The position numbers were made by a program, and so were the translations under genes. A stretch of 64,000 nt of DNA from Microvirga mediterraneensis (GTDB taxonomy: Bacteria; Pseudomonadota; Alphaproteobacteria; Rhizobiales; Beijerinckiaceae), in contig NZ_JACDXJ010000002.1 in the NCBI RefSeq assembly GCF_013520865.1, forward strand, positions 62,001 to 126,000, read 5' to 3'. This document shows positions 1 to 8,995 of this stretch, piece after piece. The notes under the pieces were generated by a model that saw only the letters and a program-made list of their open reading frames with translations, made no database searches and had not been told where the DNA came from. Numbering within the stretch: the stretch's first letter is position 1; each line of letters opens with the position of its first letter.

Positions 1-103
1 GTTCTTTAATCCTATCCCGGCACTTATCGCCAGGAGAAGGGGGAGCGGGCGCCTGTCCGCCGCTCCCGCCATGACCATACCTAACCGGGAAGAGCTTGCG
101 CTC

Positions 104-1375
104 ATGTTGTCTCGCCGTACCCTCCTGACTGGATCGCTCGCCCTGATCTTCACGCCGGCTACCGGAGCCCTGGCCCAGCAATTCGCCCAGAGCCAGGCCG
201 AGTGGTCGCAGAACTACGAGGCCGTGTCCCGCACCCGCGTGCAGCGCACCTCGACCCCGATGCTGTCCGCGGAGGCGCTCGCCGCCACCGAGCAGATGAT
301 CGAGTACTACCGCAACATCGCGGCCCGCGGCGGCTGGCAGCCCGTCCAGGGCGTCCAGGGCCTGCGCGTCGGCTCCAAGAGCCCGGCCGTCATGGCCCTG
401 CGCCAGCGCCTCATCGTCACGGGCGACCTGGATCCGGCCGCCGGCGAGTCGCCGATCTTCGATTCCTATGTCGAGGCTGCCGTCCGCCGCTTCCAAGCCC
501 GCCACGGCATCAGCTCCACCGGTACTGTGACCGCCCCGACGGTGGCGGCCATGAACGTGCCGGTCGACGTCCGCATCCGTCAGCTTGAGATCAACGTCTC
601 TCGCCTGCGCACCCTCGGCGGCGCCGGACTTCCCAACAAGTACGTGGTCGCCAACATCCCGGCGGCTCTCGTGGAGACGGTGGAGGGCGGCGTCGTTCAT
701 ACCCGTCACGCGGCCGGCGTCGGCAAGATCGACCGTCAGTCGCCCATCATCAATGTTAAGATCACGGAAGTGAACTTCAACCCGTTCTGGACGGTTCCAG
801 CTTCGATCATTCGGAAAGACCTGATTCCGAAGATGCAGAAGGAGCCGAACTACCTGACCGAAAACAAGATCCGAATCATCAACGGTCAGGGTCAGGAGAT
901 TAGACCCGAGCAGATTAACTGGAACTCAAATGAAGCCACTCGGTATATGTTCAAGCAAGATCCCGGCGGTGAGATCAACTCGATGGGCTTCGTTCGCATT
1001 AACATGCCGAATAAGGATGGAGTCTATATGCATGACACTCCGTCCAAAGGCATCTTCGGCGACGATTTCCGTTTCGTGTCGTCCGGCTGCATCCGCGTAC
1101 AGAATGTGCGTGACTACATCGAGTGGCTGCTGAAGGACACCCCCGGCTGGAGCCGCGAGCAGATCGACGCCACCTTCAAGTCCGGCGACCGCATCGATGC
1201 TAGGCTCATGCAGGCGATCAATGTCTACTGGGTCTACATCACGGCTTGGGCGACCCCGGACGGCTTGGTGCAGTTCCGCGACGACATCTACAACATGGAC
1301 GGCCTCGGCAACGCCATCCCGGTGGCGAGCCGCACCCCGACCGAGCCGGATCAGGAGATGTTCCTGCAAAACTAG
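104..1375 (+). CDS. L,D-transpeptidase (YkuD family) with peptidoglycan-binding domain
   Basis: Predicted periplasmic enzyme that forms L,D (3-3) cross-links in peptidoglycan or attaches partners to it. I chose the ATG at 104 because it opens directly on a twin-arginine-like leader (SRRTLLTG, a hydrophobic stretch, then an Ala-rich cleavage region ending ALAQQ); an ATG at 71 would add 11 residues. A peptidoglycan-binding helical domain follows at about residues 85-150. The C-terminal YkuD catalytic domain shows a His in YMHDTP and the hallmark SSGCIRV, with catalytic Cys near residue 329. At 423 aa it fits YcbB-like proteins. It stands alone, convergent with ccmF downstream. Family assignment is strong; the physiological substrate is inference. 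Confidence 0.9.
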   Translation: MLSRRTLLTGSLALIFTPATGALAQQFAQSQAEWSQNYEAVSRTRVQRTSTPMLSAEALAATEQMIEYYRNIAARGGWQPVQGVQGLRVGSKSPAVMALRQRLIVTGDLDPAAGESPIFDSYVEAAVRRFQARHGISSTGTVTAPTVAAMNVPVDVRIRQLEINVSRLRTLGGAGLPNKYVVANIPAALVETVEGGVVHTRHAAGVGKIDRQSPIINVKITEVNFNPFWTVPASIIRKDLIPKMQKEPNYLTENKIRIINGQGQEIRPEQINWNSNEATRYMFKQDPGGEINSMGFVRINMPNKDGVYMHDTPSKGIFGDDFRFVSSGCIRVQNVRDYIEWLLKDTPGWSREQIDATFKSGDRIDARLMQAINVYWVYITAWATPDGLVQFRDDIYNMDGLGNAIPVASRTPTEPDQEMFLQN

Positions 1376-1553
1376 AGGGAAGCCAGTTTGTTGAGCATTG
1401 TCTCGATCTGCTCTCGCCCCTGCTCAAAGTTCGATGCGCGCACTTCTGGATTGCGGAGGGGCTGACCGCCGTGATTGATCGACATACAGAGCCGGACGAC
1501 AGCAACTGTCTCACCTTGACCCAACCGGCGACTCGAAGGATCTGCCACGGCAT

Positions 1554-3527
1554 CTATTCGGCTGGAACAGGCACCATCCTCGCCTGCACTGGCGCTCCGA
1601 TGCGGAAGCGCCGGTCACTCAGTGACAAGGTGCCGCCCGCAGCCATAACAATCGCACCAAGCCAGATGAGCAGGATCAGAGGTTTGTAGTAAAGCCGGAT
1701 GGCAATCGCACCATCCGCCTGCACGTCACCAAAACTGATGTAGATTTGGCTCAACCCGATCGTGAGAATGCCGGCTTCCGTCGTCGGCATGCCTCGGGCT
1801 GGATAGACGCGCTTCATCGTCTCGACAGTGCCAATGGCCCGGTCAGCCCGAATTACTGACAGCCGTGCCACATCCTCGCGATAATTAGGGCCGGTCCTCG
1901 GCTGAACACTCTCCAGACGCGCGTGATATGACCCTACTCTGACCTGCTCACCCAGGCGCATCGTCGCTATATTCTCGACGCCCCAGGCTGACGCGGCGAT
2001 GCCAATCACAGTTAGACCAACGCCAGCATGAGCCATCACCATACCCCAGGCCGAGCGCGGCAGGCCAGCCACCTTGCGCAACGTAATGCTGAACGGCTGA
2101 CCACGTCGCCAGGATCGCGTCACGATCTCATTGAGGGAACCTAGGATCAGAAACACGCCGAGACCAACGCCGAGCGGCGCTGCAACGGGCCCTTTGATCG
2201 TGAGAGCAAAGAGAACGAAAGTGGCAAACAAGGTGAAGCCGAACACCAGGAAGAGGCGTTGGGTCGTGCCAAGGAGGTTGCCCCGTTTCCAGGCTAGGGC
2301 CTGGCCGAGAGGCAACAGCAGGAGAAGCGGAACCACAAGTGGCACAAAGGTTAAGTTGAAGAAGGGCGCTCCGACCGAAATCTTTTCCCCGGTCAGAGCC
2401 TCCAAGGCCAGCGGGTAGAGCGTGCCGATGAAGACGGTCGCGCAGGCAGTCGCCAGGAAGAGATTGTTCATCACGAGCGCCCCCTCCCGCGACACCGGCG
2501 CGAACAGGCCGCCCTGCCGTAGGAGCGGTGCACGCCATGCGAACAGGGCCAGCGAACCGCCGATAAAGACGATGAGAATGGCGAGAATAAAGACACCACG
2601 GGCCGGATCAACGGCGAAGGAGTGCACCGACGTTAGGATGCCGGATCGGACCAAAAACGTTCCGAGCAGCGATAAGGAGAAAGTGAGAATGGCGAGCAGG
2701 ATTGTCCACACTTTGAGTGCATCCCGGCGCTCCATGACCACGGTGGAATGCAGGAGGGCTGTGCCAGCGAGCCAAGGCATGAAGGAAGCGTTCTCCACCG
2801 GATCCCAAAACCACCAGCCACCCCAGCCGAGTTCGTAGTAGGCCCAGTACGAGCCCATAGCGATGCCCAGTGTCAGGAAGATCCAGGCCCCGAGAGTCCA
2901 GGGGCGCACGACTCTCGCCCAGACCGCATCAATGCGCCCGCCGATCAGGGCTGCCACGGCGAAGGCGAATGAAATCGAGAAGCCCACATAGCCGAGGTAG
3001 AGGAGCGGCGGATGAATCGCGAGCCCGAGATCCTGCAGCAGCGGGTTCAGGTCCTGCCCCTCGAGCGGAGCAGGAGTGACCCGCGTGAACGGGTTTGAGA
3101 CGATGAGCAGGTAGAGCAGAAACGCCAGGGTAATCGATGCTTGGACGGCAAGCGTATTGGCCCGAAGCCGCTGCGGCACTGCATCCTTTGCCATAGCAAG
3201 AATGGCCCCGAACAAGGTCAGGATCAGAACCCAGAGGAGCATCGAGCCCTCGTGGTTTCCCCACACCCCCGAGATTTTGTAGATCATCGGCTTTGTCGAG
3301 TGGGAGTTTGCGACCACGTTCAGAACCGAGAAGTCGGAGGTCACATAAGCGGTGGTCAGCGCCAAGAAGGCAAAGGCAACACAGCCCGCCACCGCGAGGG
3401 CGGTTGCCGGCGCGACCCCCATCAAGGCAGGATCGTTGACCCGTGCACCCCAGAGCGGCACAATGATCTGGATCAAAGATAAGCTCAAAGCCAACGCGAG
3501 GGCATAATGTCCGGCCTCAATGAGCAT
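1554..3527 (-). CDS. ccmF: Cytochrome c biogenesis protein CcmF (heme lyase subunit)
   Basis: Polytopic inner-membrane protein of System I cytochrome c maturation, which with CcmH ligates heme from holo-CcmE to apocytochrome c. It is 657 aa, the usual CcmF length, with many hydrophobic segments. The tryptophan-rich heme-handling motif is visible (GWGGWWFWDPVENASF), followed by MPWLAGTALLHS. The ATG at 3527 has a GGAG ribosome site about 7 bases upstream. The usual partners ccmE, ccmH and ccmI are absent on both sides, so this is an orphan copy. Base composition is less GC-rich than the neighbouring cyd genes, consistent with a different origin. It could serve chromosomally encoded Ccm partners; that is inference. 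Confidence 0.93.
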   Translation of the reverse strand: MLIEAGHYALALALSLSLIQIIVPLWGARVNDPALMGVAPATALAVAGCVAFAFLALTTAYVTSDFSVLNVVANSHSTKPMIYKISGVWGNHEGSMLLWVLILTLFGAILAMAKDAVPQRLRANTLAVQASITLAFLLYLLIVSNPFTRVTPAPLEGQDLNPLLQDLGLAIHPPLLYLGYVGFSISFAFAVAALIGGRIDAVWARVVRPWTLGAWIFLTLGIAMGSYWAYYELGWGGWWFWDPVENASFMPWLAGTALLHSTVVMERRDALKVWTILLAILTFSLSLLGTFLVRSGILTSVHSFAVDPARGVFILAILIVFIGGSLALFAWRAPLLRQGGLFAPVSREGALVMNNLFLATACATVFIGTLYPLALEALTGEKISVGAPFFNLTFVPLVVPLLLLLPLGQALAWKRGNLLGTTQRLFLVFGFTLFATFVLFALTIKGPVAAPLGVGLGVFLILGSLNEIVTRSWRRGQPFSITLRKVAGLPRSAWGMVMAHAGVGLTVIGIAASAWGVENIATMRLGEQVRVGSYHARLESVQPRTGPNYREDVARLSVIRADRAIGTVETMKRVYPARGMPTTEAGILTIGLSQIYISFGDVQADGAIAIRLYYKPLILLIWLGAIVMAAGGTLSLSDRRFRIGAPVQARMVPVPAE

Positions 3528-4016
3528 TGGTCATCTCCACTCTCTGATCAGCGTTCGCGCCTGGTCTGATCGCTCGTTGACGCCCGGTTGGATTCAGCAA
3601 TCCCGGGGTCAAGGTCACTCAAGCGACGCTCTTCAAGCCTACTCGCAGACCAGAAAATCTGGAAGGTCATCGTTGATCCACTATTGACCAACCCCTGGTT
3701 GAATAACGACGAACCGGCAGAGGCCCATGCGGCGTCGCGCCTACGATGCCACTTGGTTGAGACGGCAAGCGATAGCACCAACCCGGCAACCTGTTGCAGC
3801 AGGCCGAATGCTGCAATCAACCAAGGGAGGCCGATGTTGGACGAGATGTCATTTCAATCAAGATGGAGGGTGGTCGGGGCTTTGCCCCATTAAGCATAAG
3901 CAAACCCAGCGCGATCCTTGCGCTCCGGGATGGTCTCGAGGCGTTGTACGGTTTGGGGTTTGCCCCTCCGGGAGCAAACCCATTTGCAAAACCCTGAAAC
4001 AGCAGGTGGCAGACCC
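3528..4016. other. Intergenic stretch without a supportable gene
   Basis: This 489-base gap lies upstream of ccmF and downstream of a dead sensor kinase gene. Short open frames exist on both strands but have no recognisable domain, no consistent ribosome site and no codon bias that I can see. The ccmF promoter should lie near its left end. I see no convincing -35/-10 pair or operator. Confidence 0.4.
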
Positions 4017-4955
4017 TTAAACTTCGGTGAAGGCCCCGGCCGTCCGCCTTGGCCGGTCACGGCATCCGCAGTGTCCGGCAGGGAGCGGCGCCCGGCCGGC
4101 ACTTGGGGCCGGAACCATTGTGACGATACCGGTGCCGCTCCGGCTCGGTCGGATCCGCAGGTCGCCGCCGAACCGGATCGCTCCATCTGGCCGGGCCGAG
4201 GTTGCCATGCCGTGTCCGTTGTCGCGGATGCCGACGGCCAGATATCGGGACACGGTTCGGGCATTGACCGACACGTGCGAGGCGCCGGCGTGCCGATGCA
4301 CGTTGGGGAGGGCCTCCTGCACCACGCGCAGGACCGCCCGCTGCATGTCCGGCGGCAGCTCGTCGATCTCCTCCGGAATCCGGATTTGGGCGACAAGCTC
4401 CGTCCGCTCCACGAAGCCTTCGGCAAAGTCCCGCACCGAGGCTTGGAGTCAGTCCTTCTCCAGGTTCGGTGGATGCAGCAGGCAGGTGATGATGCGCAAC
4501 TCCCTCAGCGCCTCGGTGAGCAGAGGCTCGACCTCAGCCAGGACCTTCCGGCCCGCAGGGCTCTGCCGGACCCCGGCCTAAGGGCCCGACAATCCGAGGT
4601 TCGCCGCCACGAGGTGCTGCGCCGTCGAGGCATGCAGCTCGCGGGCGATACGTTGCCACTCCTCCTCCTGAAGGGCGAGCAATGGCCTGGACACTGCGCT
4701 GACCTCTTGTTCGCTCCCGTGACCTGATCCGACAGCGATCAGAGCGGCTGCTCTACCTGGCGTGTCGTGAACAGTGTGGCGAGGCCGCTGGCTGGATCGA
4801 GGAAGGTCGCCATTCCCTCCATCTGCCGCGGGACGCCCGTGACTGGTGCATTGACGAGAGAGCGGGACAGCGACCACGGTCGTCCAGTTGGTTGCCCCGG
4901 AACTCCGGTATGCGACCAGGACCGGGGCTCCGCTCTCGTCCACGTCATCGATCAA
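4017..4955 (-). pseudogene. Broken NarL/UhpB-type sensor histidine kinase
   Basis: Reads as the C-terminal two thirds of a HisKA_3-type sensor kinase. A dimerisation/phosphoacceptor segment (EEWQRIARELHASTAQHLV) is followed by a GHKL ATPase part (VVQEALPNVHRHAGA, then IRDNGHGMA). The frame is interrupted by an in-frame TAG at 4578-4580 and an in-frame TGA at 4449-4451, and the coding sense continues across both. Upstream, between about 4740 and 4900, the linker and membrane segment continue in another frame (LDPASGLATLF), so there is at least one frameshift too. No intact N-terminal sensor domain remains. Family assignment is well supported; the lost signal is unknown. Confidence 0.75.
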
Positions 4956-5107
4956 GATGGCTGTGGCCGGACGTGAACATCAATTAGCTCTGCCTCGTTA
5001 CATCAACTTGTCGATAAAATGATCTGCCGCCGCGGTGGATCGTAAGGGTACGCAGGATCCACCGCGCTCAAGGCAACCCTTAGACGTTAGAGATCACGAG
5101 CACGCTG

Positions 5108-5851
5108 GTGCCGCGTGTTGATGGGAACAGAAACGCTAGGGCTGATAGGAGGTCCTCTGGCGTCGGCCACAGCTTAGTCTGTAATTCGGTCGCGTTCAGG
5201 TCTGTCACTTTGGAGCGTTCCGAGGACTTCGAGCATGATGTCGCAGAAGGGATCTCATCCCCCTTGGTTCCTTGCCTGAACCTTAGAATGCCTTATGTTT
5301 GCGACCTCAGCCGATGGGCTGATTCCCAAACAATAGATACGCAAATGTGCAAATGGATGGCAGGACATCACGACAGTGATGCAGTCGAGAGAGATCTCGC
5401 GCGGGCAAAATCACTGCTCATCCGGCTTCGCGCCAAAATAGACAAAGGAGGCAATAGGAAGGCTCAGGCCTATGGACTTGCGTTGGTACATGTTGCAGAC
5501 CTTCTATCCGGACTTCTTGGTCTCCCAGCGAGCGATGCTTTGCTCGCACGTGGGGTCAGTTTGGATAATCTGAACGATACCCTAGGAGATCTCGAACGTA
5601 GCGCGGCCCGTTGCCGGACTTTCCTAGATGCGACGTCGCCGACAGGTGAGATCGCCGACAGTTTGGCAACTGCTTGTTCTATTCTGGCGGATCTCTACCG
5701 CATGCGTTTTCATGCCATGAAAGCCTCTCGGCGTCAGAAGGCCGAAGCCGCTGACTTGGCTAACCGACTGTCTCATGTGGTTGAGGTCCTTGTTCACTCA
5801 GACGGGCAGGTAAGGCAAGCTCGTATGAATAGCCGGTCGGCGGCAAAATAA
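5108..5851 (+). CDS. Hypothetical protein
   Basis: Open frame of 247 codons with no family I recognise. The C-terminal 165 residues, from about the ATG at 5345 or 5357, look protein-like: soluble, helical and charged, with an acidic/basic alternation around ERDLARAKSLLIRLRAK and a long Ala/Leu-rich helical section. The first 80 residues are irregular and Cys/Ser-rich, so the real start is probably internal (5288, 5345 or 5357). There is no signal peptide and no membrane segment. Neighbours are a dead kinase gene and an empty region, so context gives no function. It could be a two-component accessory or a remnant. Confidence 0.45.
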   Translation: MPRVDGNRNARADRRSSGVGHSLVCNSVAFRSVTLERSEDFEHDVAEGISSPLVPCLNLRMPYVCDLSRWADSQTIDTQMCKWMAGHHDSDAVERDLARAKSLLIRLRAKIDKGGNRKAQAYGLALVHVADLLSGLLGLPASDALLARGVSLDNLNDTLGDLERSAARCRTFLDATSPTGEIADSLATACSILADLYRMRFHAMKASRRQKAEAADLANRLSHVVEVLVHSDGQVRQARMNSRSAAK

Positions 5852-6655
5852 TATCTGTTCATATGTGCCTCGCACAGGCGGGTTGGTTTAATCCAAAGGC
5901 ATTGATGGCTGTTGCCGGCGCAGCCTTATGGCAGCAGCCCAGCCAAAAGATCCGCGTGATGCTGTTGTAGACGACCCCTACCATGACGAACCCTTTGCGT
6001 CTGCCGTAAAGGCGAAAGGCAAGCCCACACGCCAGATCGGCAAAGTCCCCTTAAGGCAACTGGGTGAGAGCACCCTGCACCCTGCACCAAGCACGAGCAT
6101 GGAACCATTGCCTCCGGCGGGTGCGCTGCTGGCGAGACAACGGCAGAGATCGTCCCTGTGGCACTCCCCCGCCTGAAACCGAGTGTCGCTCCCATCTGAG
6201 ATCTGGCACACGGGCTAACGCGACGATGCAGGCAATCATGCCATCAGCCGCGTCTTTGCACTGAGGAGTCAGGCGAGATCTGCTTCCAATAACACAGTCG
6301 CATTTTCAACCAAGGACAGTCGCTCTCGAGACGAAATTAATCCCGTCTACTTTGCTCCGCCACAAGAGAACAGGGGGCCGTACGGATGTAAGGTGCGCCC
6401 ACTTTCATGTTGCCAGGCATGATCGGCTTGGTTGCCCTGCGTGGCGCCAAATTAACTGTGAAAATTACGCCTGCGCATCAAAAATCTCGAGCTGCACCCG
6501 CAGCCTGTTCGGTCGTCATCGAACGATAAAGGGCGACGCGAGGCGTTGCCTCTGCTGCAATCAGGTCACGCCGCTAAACATCTATTCGTGCAGTAGTGCA
6601 TGGATGTTAGCGCCCTGATCCGCAGCAACATTCGAGGCACTGGCTTTATCCCGAG
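5852..6655. other. Non-coding or degenerate region
   Basis: About 800 bases with only short overlapping frames on both strands, none carrying a recognisable motif. It sits between a hypothetical gene and a decayed transporter tail, which suggests eroded DNA. No RNA gene or repeat is evident to me. Confidence 0.4.
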
Positions 6656-6892
6656 CTAGACCACGACAATTCCGGCGGGCTTGGCCTTGTTCCCCGGCTC
6701 GACACGGAGTGTGATCAGTGCATATTCGACCTCTTTACGGAGGGTCCATTCGATGCGGTCGCAGATGTCATGAGCGAACGAGACCGACATCGCGCCCGGC
6801 ACGACCAGATGAAGATCGACGAAGGCCATCTTGCCTGCGTGGCCGGTCCTTAGATCATGGGCCTCCAGTGCACCCTCGGCTCTCTCAGGGGT
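6656..6892 (-). pseudogene. C-terminal remnant of a cation diffusion facilitator (CDF) transporter
   Basis: On the minus strand this segment encodes about 75 residues that end in a stop at 6656-6658 and read as the cytoplasmic dimerisation domain of CDF metal exporters. Diagnostic pieces are HDLRTGHAGKMAFVDLHL, VPGAMSVSFAHDICDRIE and ALITLRVEPG; the His and Asp residues are those that line regulatory metal sites in such domains. No transmembrane portion survives upstream in any frame I can follow, so the gene is truncated. The original metal specificity cannot be told. Confidence 0.6.
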
Positions 6893-7269
6893 CTCTGAAG
6901 CGATTGCAGAGATCGCTGTCGCACCTTCGGCGGCGATCTCCGGTCAGGTCGCTCTTGACGCGTCCGGTGCCGTGGTTGGCGATAAGGAAGATGCTGCTCA
7001 AGCCCGCCAGTGCTTCGCCAACCTTCCTGAAACGCTCGTAGCGCTGCATGCCCGCCCATGTGGTATCCTCCAGATGAGAACTTATCTGGCCGGGCACAGG
7101 CAGGATCTCGTTCCAGCTATCTTTGGTGATAGAGCGAGGGTGGCTGCGGGAGGATACGCCAGCCCGCAGCATCGTTCAGTTCTCTTTCCGTTGTTCAAAT
7201 CATCCGCCAGAAATGGTCAAATCCGAACTGTGAACGACTTAGTGTGATAGCGTCATCGTTACCCAAAAA
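6893..7269. other. Degenerate stretch upstream of the CDF remnant
   Basis: This stretch should hold the body of the truncated transporter if it were intact. The short frames on both strands show no membrane helices or metal motifs. I see no gene, repeat or RNA here. Confidence 0.35.
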
Positions 7270-7818
7270 TCATGCCGTCTCTCGTTGGCCGATTACCACC
7301 TTTGTGTCAGATGCGAAGGAATAGGGTGGGATCGGCAGATTGATCGGCGCCGGTCCGCCGCGGACGCGGCCCGAGGTGTCGAACACCGAGCCGTGGCAGG
7401 GGCAGAACCAACCCTTATACTCGCCTTGGTTGCTGAGCGGCACGCAGCCCAGGTGGGTGCAGTTGCCGTAAACCACGAGCCACTGCGGCTTGCCGTTCTT
7501 CACGCGCTCGGAATCGGCCTGCGGGTCGCGCAGGGAGGCGATGTTAACATCCTCAGCCGCCTTGATCTCCTCGGACGTGCGGTGGCGGATGAAGACCAAT
7601 TTGCCGCGCCAGAAGAGCTTTACGAGTTGCCCTTCAGCAATGGGTCCCAGATCAACCTCGACGGGAGCACCGGCAGCCACCGTCGCCGCATCGGGCGCCA
7701 GGGACTGGACGAAGGGCCACACCAGGGTGGCTCCGCCAACAGCGGCGGCTGCGCCGGTTGCAACGAACAAGAAATCGCGTCGAGTCGGCTCAGTGACGTG
7801 AGGGGCGGTCTCGGTCAC
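7270..7818 (-). CDS. petA: Ubiquinol-cytochrome c reductase iron-sulfur (Rieske) subunit
   Basis: Rieske 2Fe-2S protein of the cytochrome bc1 complex, which moves electrons from ubiquinol to cytochrome c1. I chose a GTG start at 7818 because an AGGAGA ribosome site sits 5 bases before it; upstream in-frame ATGs add unlikely sequence. The 182-aa product has a twin-arginine leader (TRRDFLF and a hydrophobic anchor with [14 protein letters not shown]) and both cluster motifs, CTHLGC and CPCHGS, near the C-terminus, followed by the Gly/Pro-rich loop. The usual partners petB and petC are absent, so it is an orphan copy that may substitute into a chromosomally encoded complex (inference). Confidence 0.93.
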   Translation of the reverse strand: MTETAPHVTEPTRRDFLFVATGAAAAVGGATLVWPFVQSLAPDAATVAAGAPVEVDLGPIAEGQLVKLFWRGKLVFIRHRTSEEIKAAEDVNIASLRDPQADSERVKNGKPQWLVVYGNCTHLGCVPLSNQGEYKGWFCPCHGSVFDTSGRVRGGPAPINLPIPPYSFASDTKVVIGQRETA

Positions 7819-8350
7819 GTAAATCTCCTGCACTTGTTGAGGTCGAAAGACGCGCCTGTATGCCTTAGAAGCTAGAGCGAGAAGAATCACGATCATGTTA
7901 GGTGGTGATCTTTCCATCCCGGTGGGACAGAACAGAGCGGAACTGGACACCGAGTTGCCCGGACGGCTTATCTACGGCCCAATCCGGTCTGCTTATCCTG
8001 GACGTCAGCCGCCTCATTCTAGTCGGCCTGTGCGTCGACGGAGGAAACGGTGTCCCGCACCGCGGCCCAAACCGGCGGCATGGGTTCACCTATCGCCTCC
8101 AGGCAGATGCCGCGTAGACGCAGGGATCGTTGTAGAACGTAATCAGTTCCACAGACCAGGTAGATTGGAAAGCAGCTTCGCAGCAAGCGATTATCTTTTG
8201 AAGCTCGGCAGTCGCGTCCCGCGCAGTTACCTGCTCACGCTTTGGGTCCAGTGCTGACGCACCAAGCCGCCGTCGAAGTCGACACAGTTTTTGGGCCTGT
8301 TGACCTTGAAGAGACCTGAGGCCTGTCTTTCAGCACAACTGCCACATGAC
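7819..8350. other. Intergenic region between divergent petA and the cyd operon
   Basis: About 530 bases that must contain the petA promoter (minus strand) at the left and the cyd regulatory region at the right. Short frames on both strands lack motifs. Apart from the regulatory sites annotated at the right edge I see nothing interpretable. Confidence 0.4.
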
Positions 8351-8364
8351 TTGACTTCGATCAA
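8351..8364 (+). promoter_or_regulatory. FNR/FixK-type box upstream of the cyd operon
   Basis: The 14 bases TTGACTTCGATCAA match the anaerobox consensus TTGAY-N4-RTCAA exactly. Centred at 8357.5, an activator here in class II position (-41.5) would place transcription start near 8399, just before the preferred start codon of the first gene at 8409. This predicts induction of the bd oxidase under low oxygen by a Crp/Fnr-family protein. The match is seen; the binding is inference. Confidence 0.6.
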
Positions 8365-8375
8365 TGACATCCGAT

Positions 8376-8395
8376 ATTTCAGAAAATTCTGAAAT
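8376..8395. promoter_or_regulatory. Perfect inverted repeat, candidate operator of the GbsR/MarR-type regulator
   Basis: ATTTCAGAAAATTCTGAAAT is a perfect 9-2-9 inverted repeat between the FNR-like box and the first gene. Winged-helix MarR/GbsR regulators bind palindromes of this size and often repress their own operon. It would overlap the predicted -10 region set by the upstream box, so regulator binding should block transcription. Confidence 0.5.
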
Positions 8396-8408
8396 TACAG
8401 GATGCCCC

Positions 8409-8993
8409 GTGAATCTCCCTCCGATCGTCCAAACCTTCGTGCTGCACTTCGGCGAGATGGGCTCCCGCTGGGGCATCAACCGCACCGTCGGGCAGATCTA
8501 CGCCCTGCTCTACCTCTCAAAGGAGCCGCTGAACGCCGAGGACATCGTCGAGCGGCTCGGCGTGTCCCGCTCCAATGTCAGCATGGGCCTCAAGGAGCTG
8601 CAGGCCTGGAACCTGGTGCGGCTCCAGCACAAGCCGGGCGACCGTCGCGACTACTTCGCCACGCCCGACGACATCTGGCAGATCGTCCGCACCCTCGTCG
8701 AGGAGCGCAAGAAGCGGGAGATCGACCCGACCATGACGCTCCTTCGGGAGGTGCTCATGCAGGAGCCCGCCAGTAGCGAGGAGCGCCATGCCCAGGAGCG
8801 CATGCGCGAGATGCACGACCTCTTCGAGCTTCTCACCGGCTGGTACGCCGACGTGCAGCGGCTCGATACGGAGCGTCTCGTCCAGCTCCTGACGCTGGGC
8901 TCGAAGGTGCAGAAGATCCTCGAGATGAAGGACCGCCTCTTCGTCGTGCCGGGATCGAAGAAGAGCCGCCGCGACGACGCCAAGGACAAGTAG
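8409..8993 (+). CDS. GbsR/MarR-family transcriptional regulator of the cyd operon
   Basis: Winged-helix DNA-binding protein of the GbsR branch of MarR regulators. The helix-turn-helix is visible at VERLGVSRSNVSMGLKEL, followed by the wing (VRLQHKPGDRRDYFATP) and a helical dimerisation tail. I prefer the GTG at 8409 (194 aa) over the ATG at 8364: an AGGA site lies 6 bases before the GTG, and the ATG lies inside the FNR-like box and would put the operator palindrome inside the gene. The stop is 2 bases before cydA, so the three or four genes form one operon. Likely role: autoregulated control of bd oxidase expression. Confidence 0.85.
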   Translation: MNLPPIVQTFVLHFGEMGSRWGINRTVGQIYALLYLSKEPLNAEDIVERLGVSRSNVSMGLKELQAWNLVRLQHKPGDRRDYFATPDDIWQIVRTLVEERKKREIDPTMTLLREVLMQEPASSEERHAQERMREMHDLFELLTGWYADVQRLDTERLVQLLTLGSKVQKILEMKDRLFVVPGSKKSRRDDAKDK

Positions 8994-8995
8994 AA

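Noticed and set aside
5926..6264. Overlapping short frames on both strands as genes
   Set aside because: None has a recognisable domain, and they compete with each other; the region looks eroded.
8364..8408. ATG at 8364 as the regulator gene start
   Set aside because: It overlaps the FNR-like box and would place the operator palindrome and the ribosome site inside the coding sequence; the GTG at 8409 fits better.
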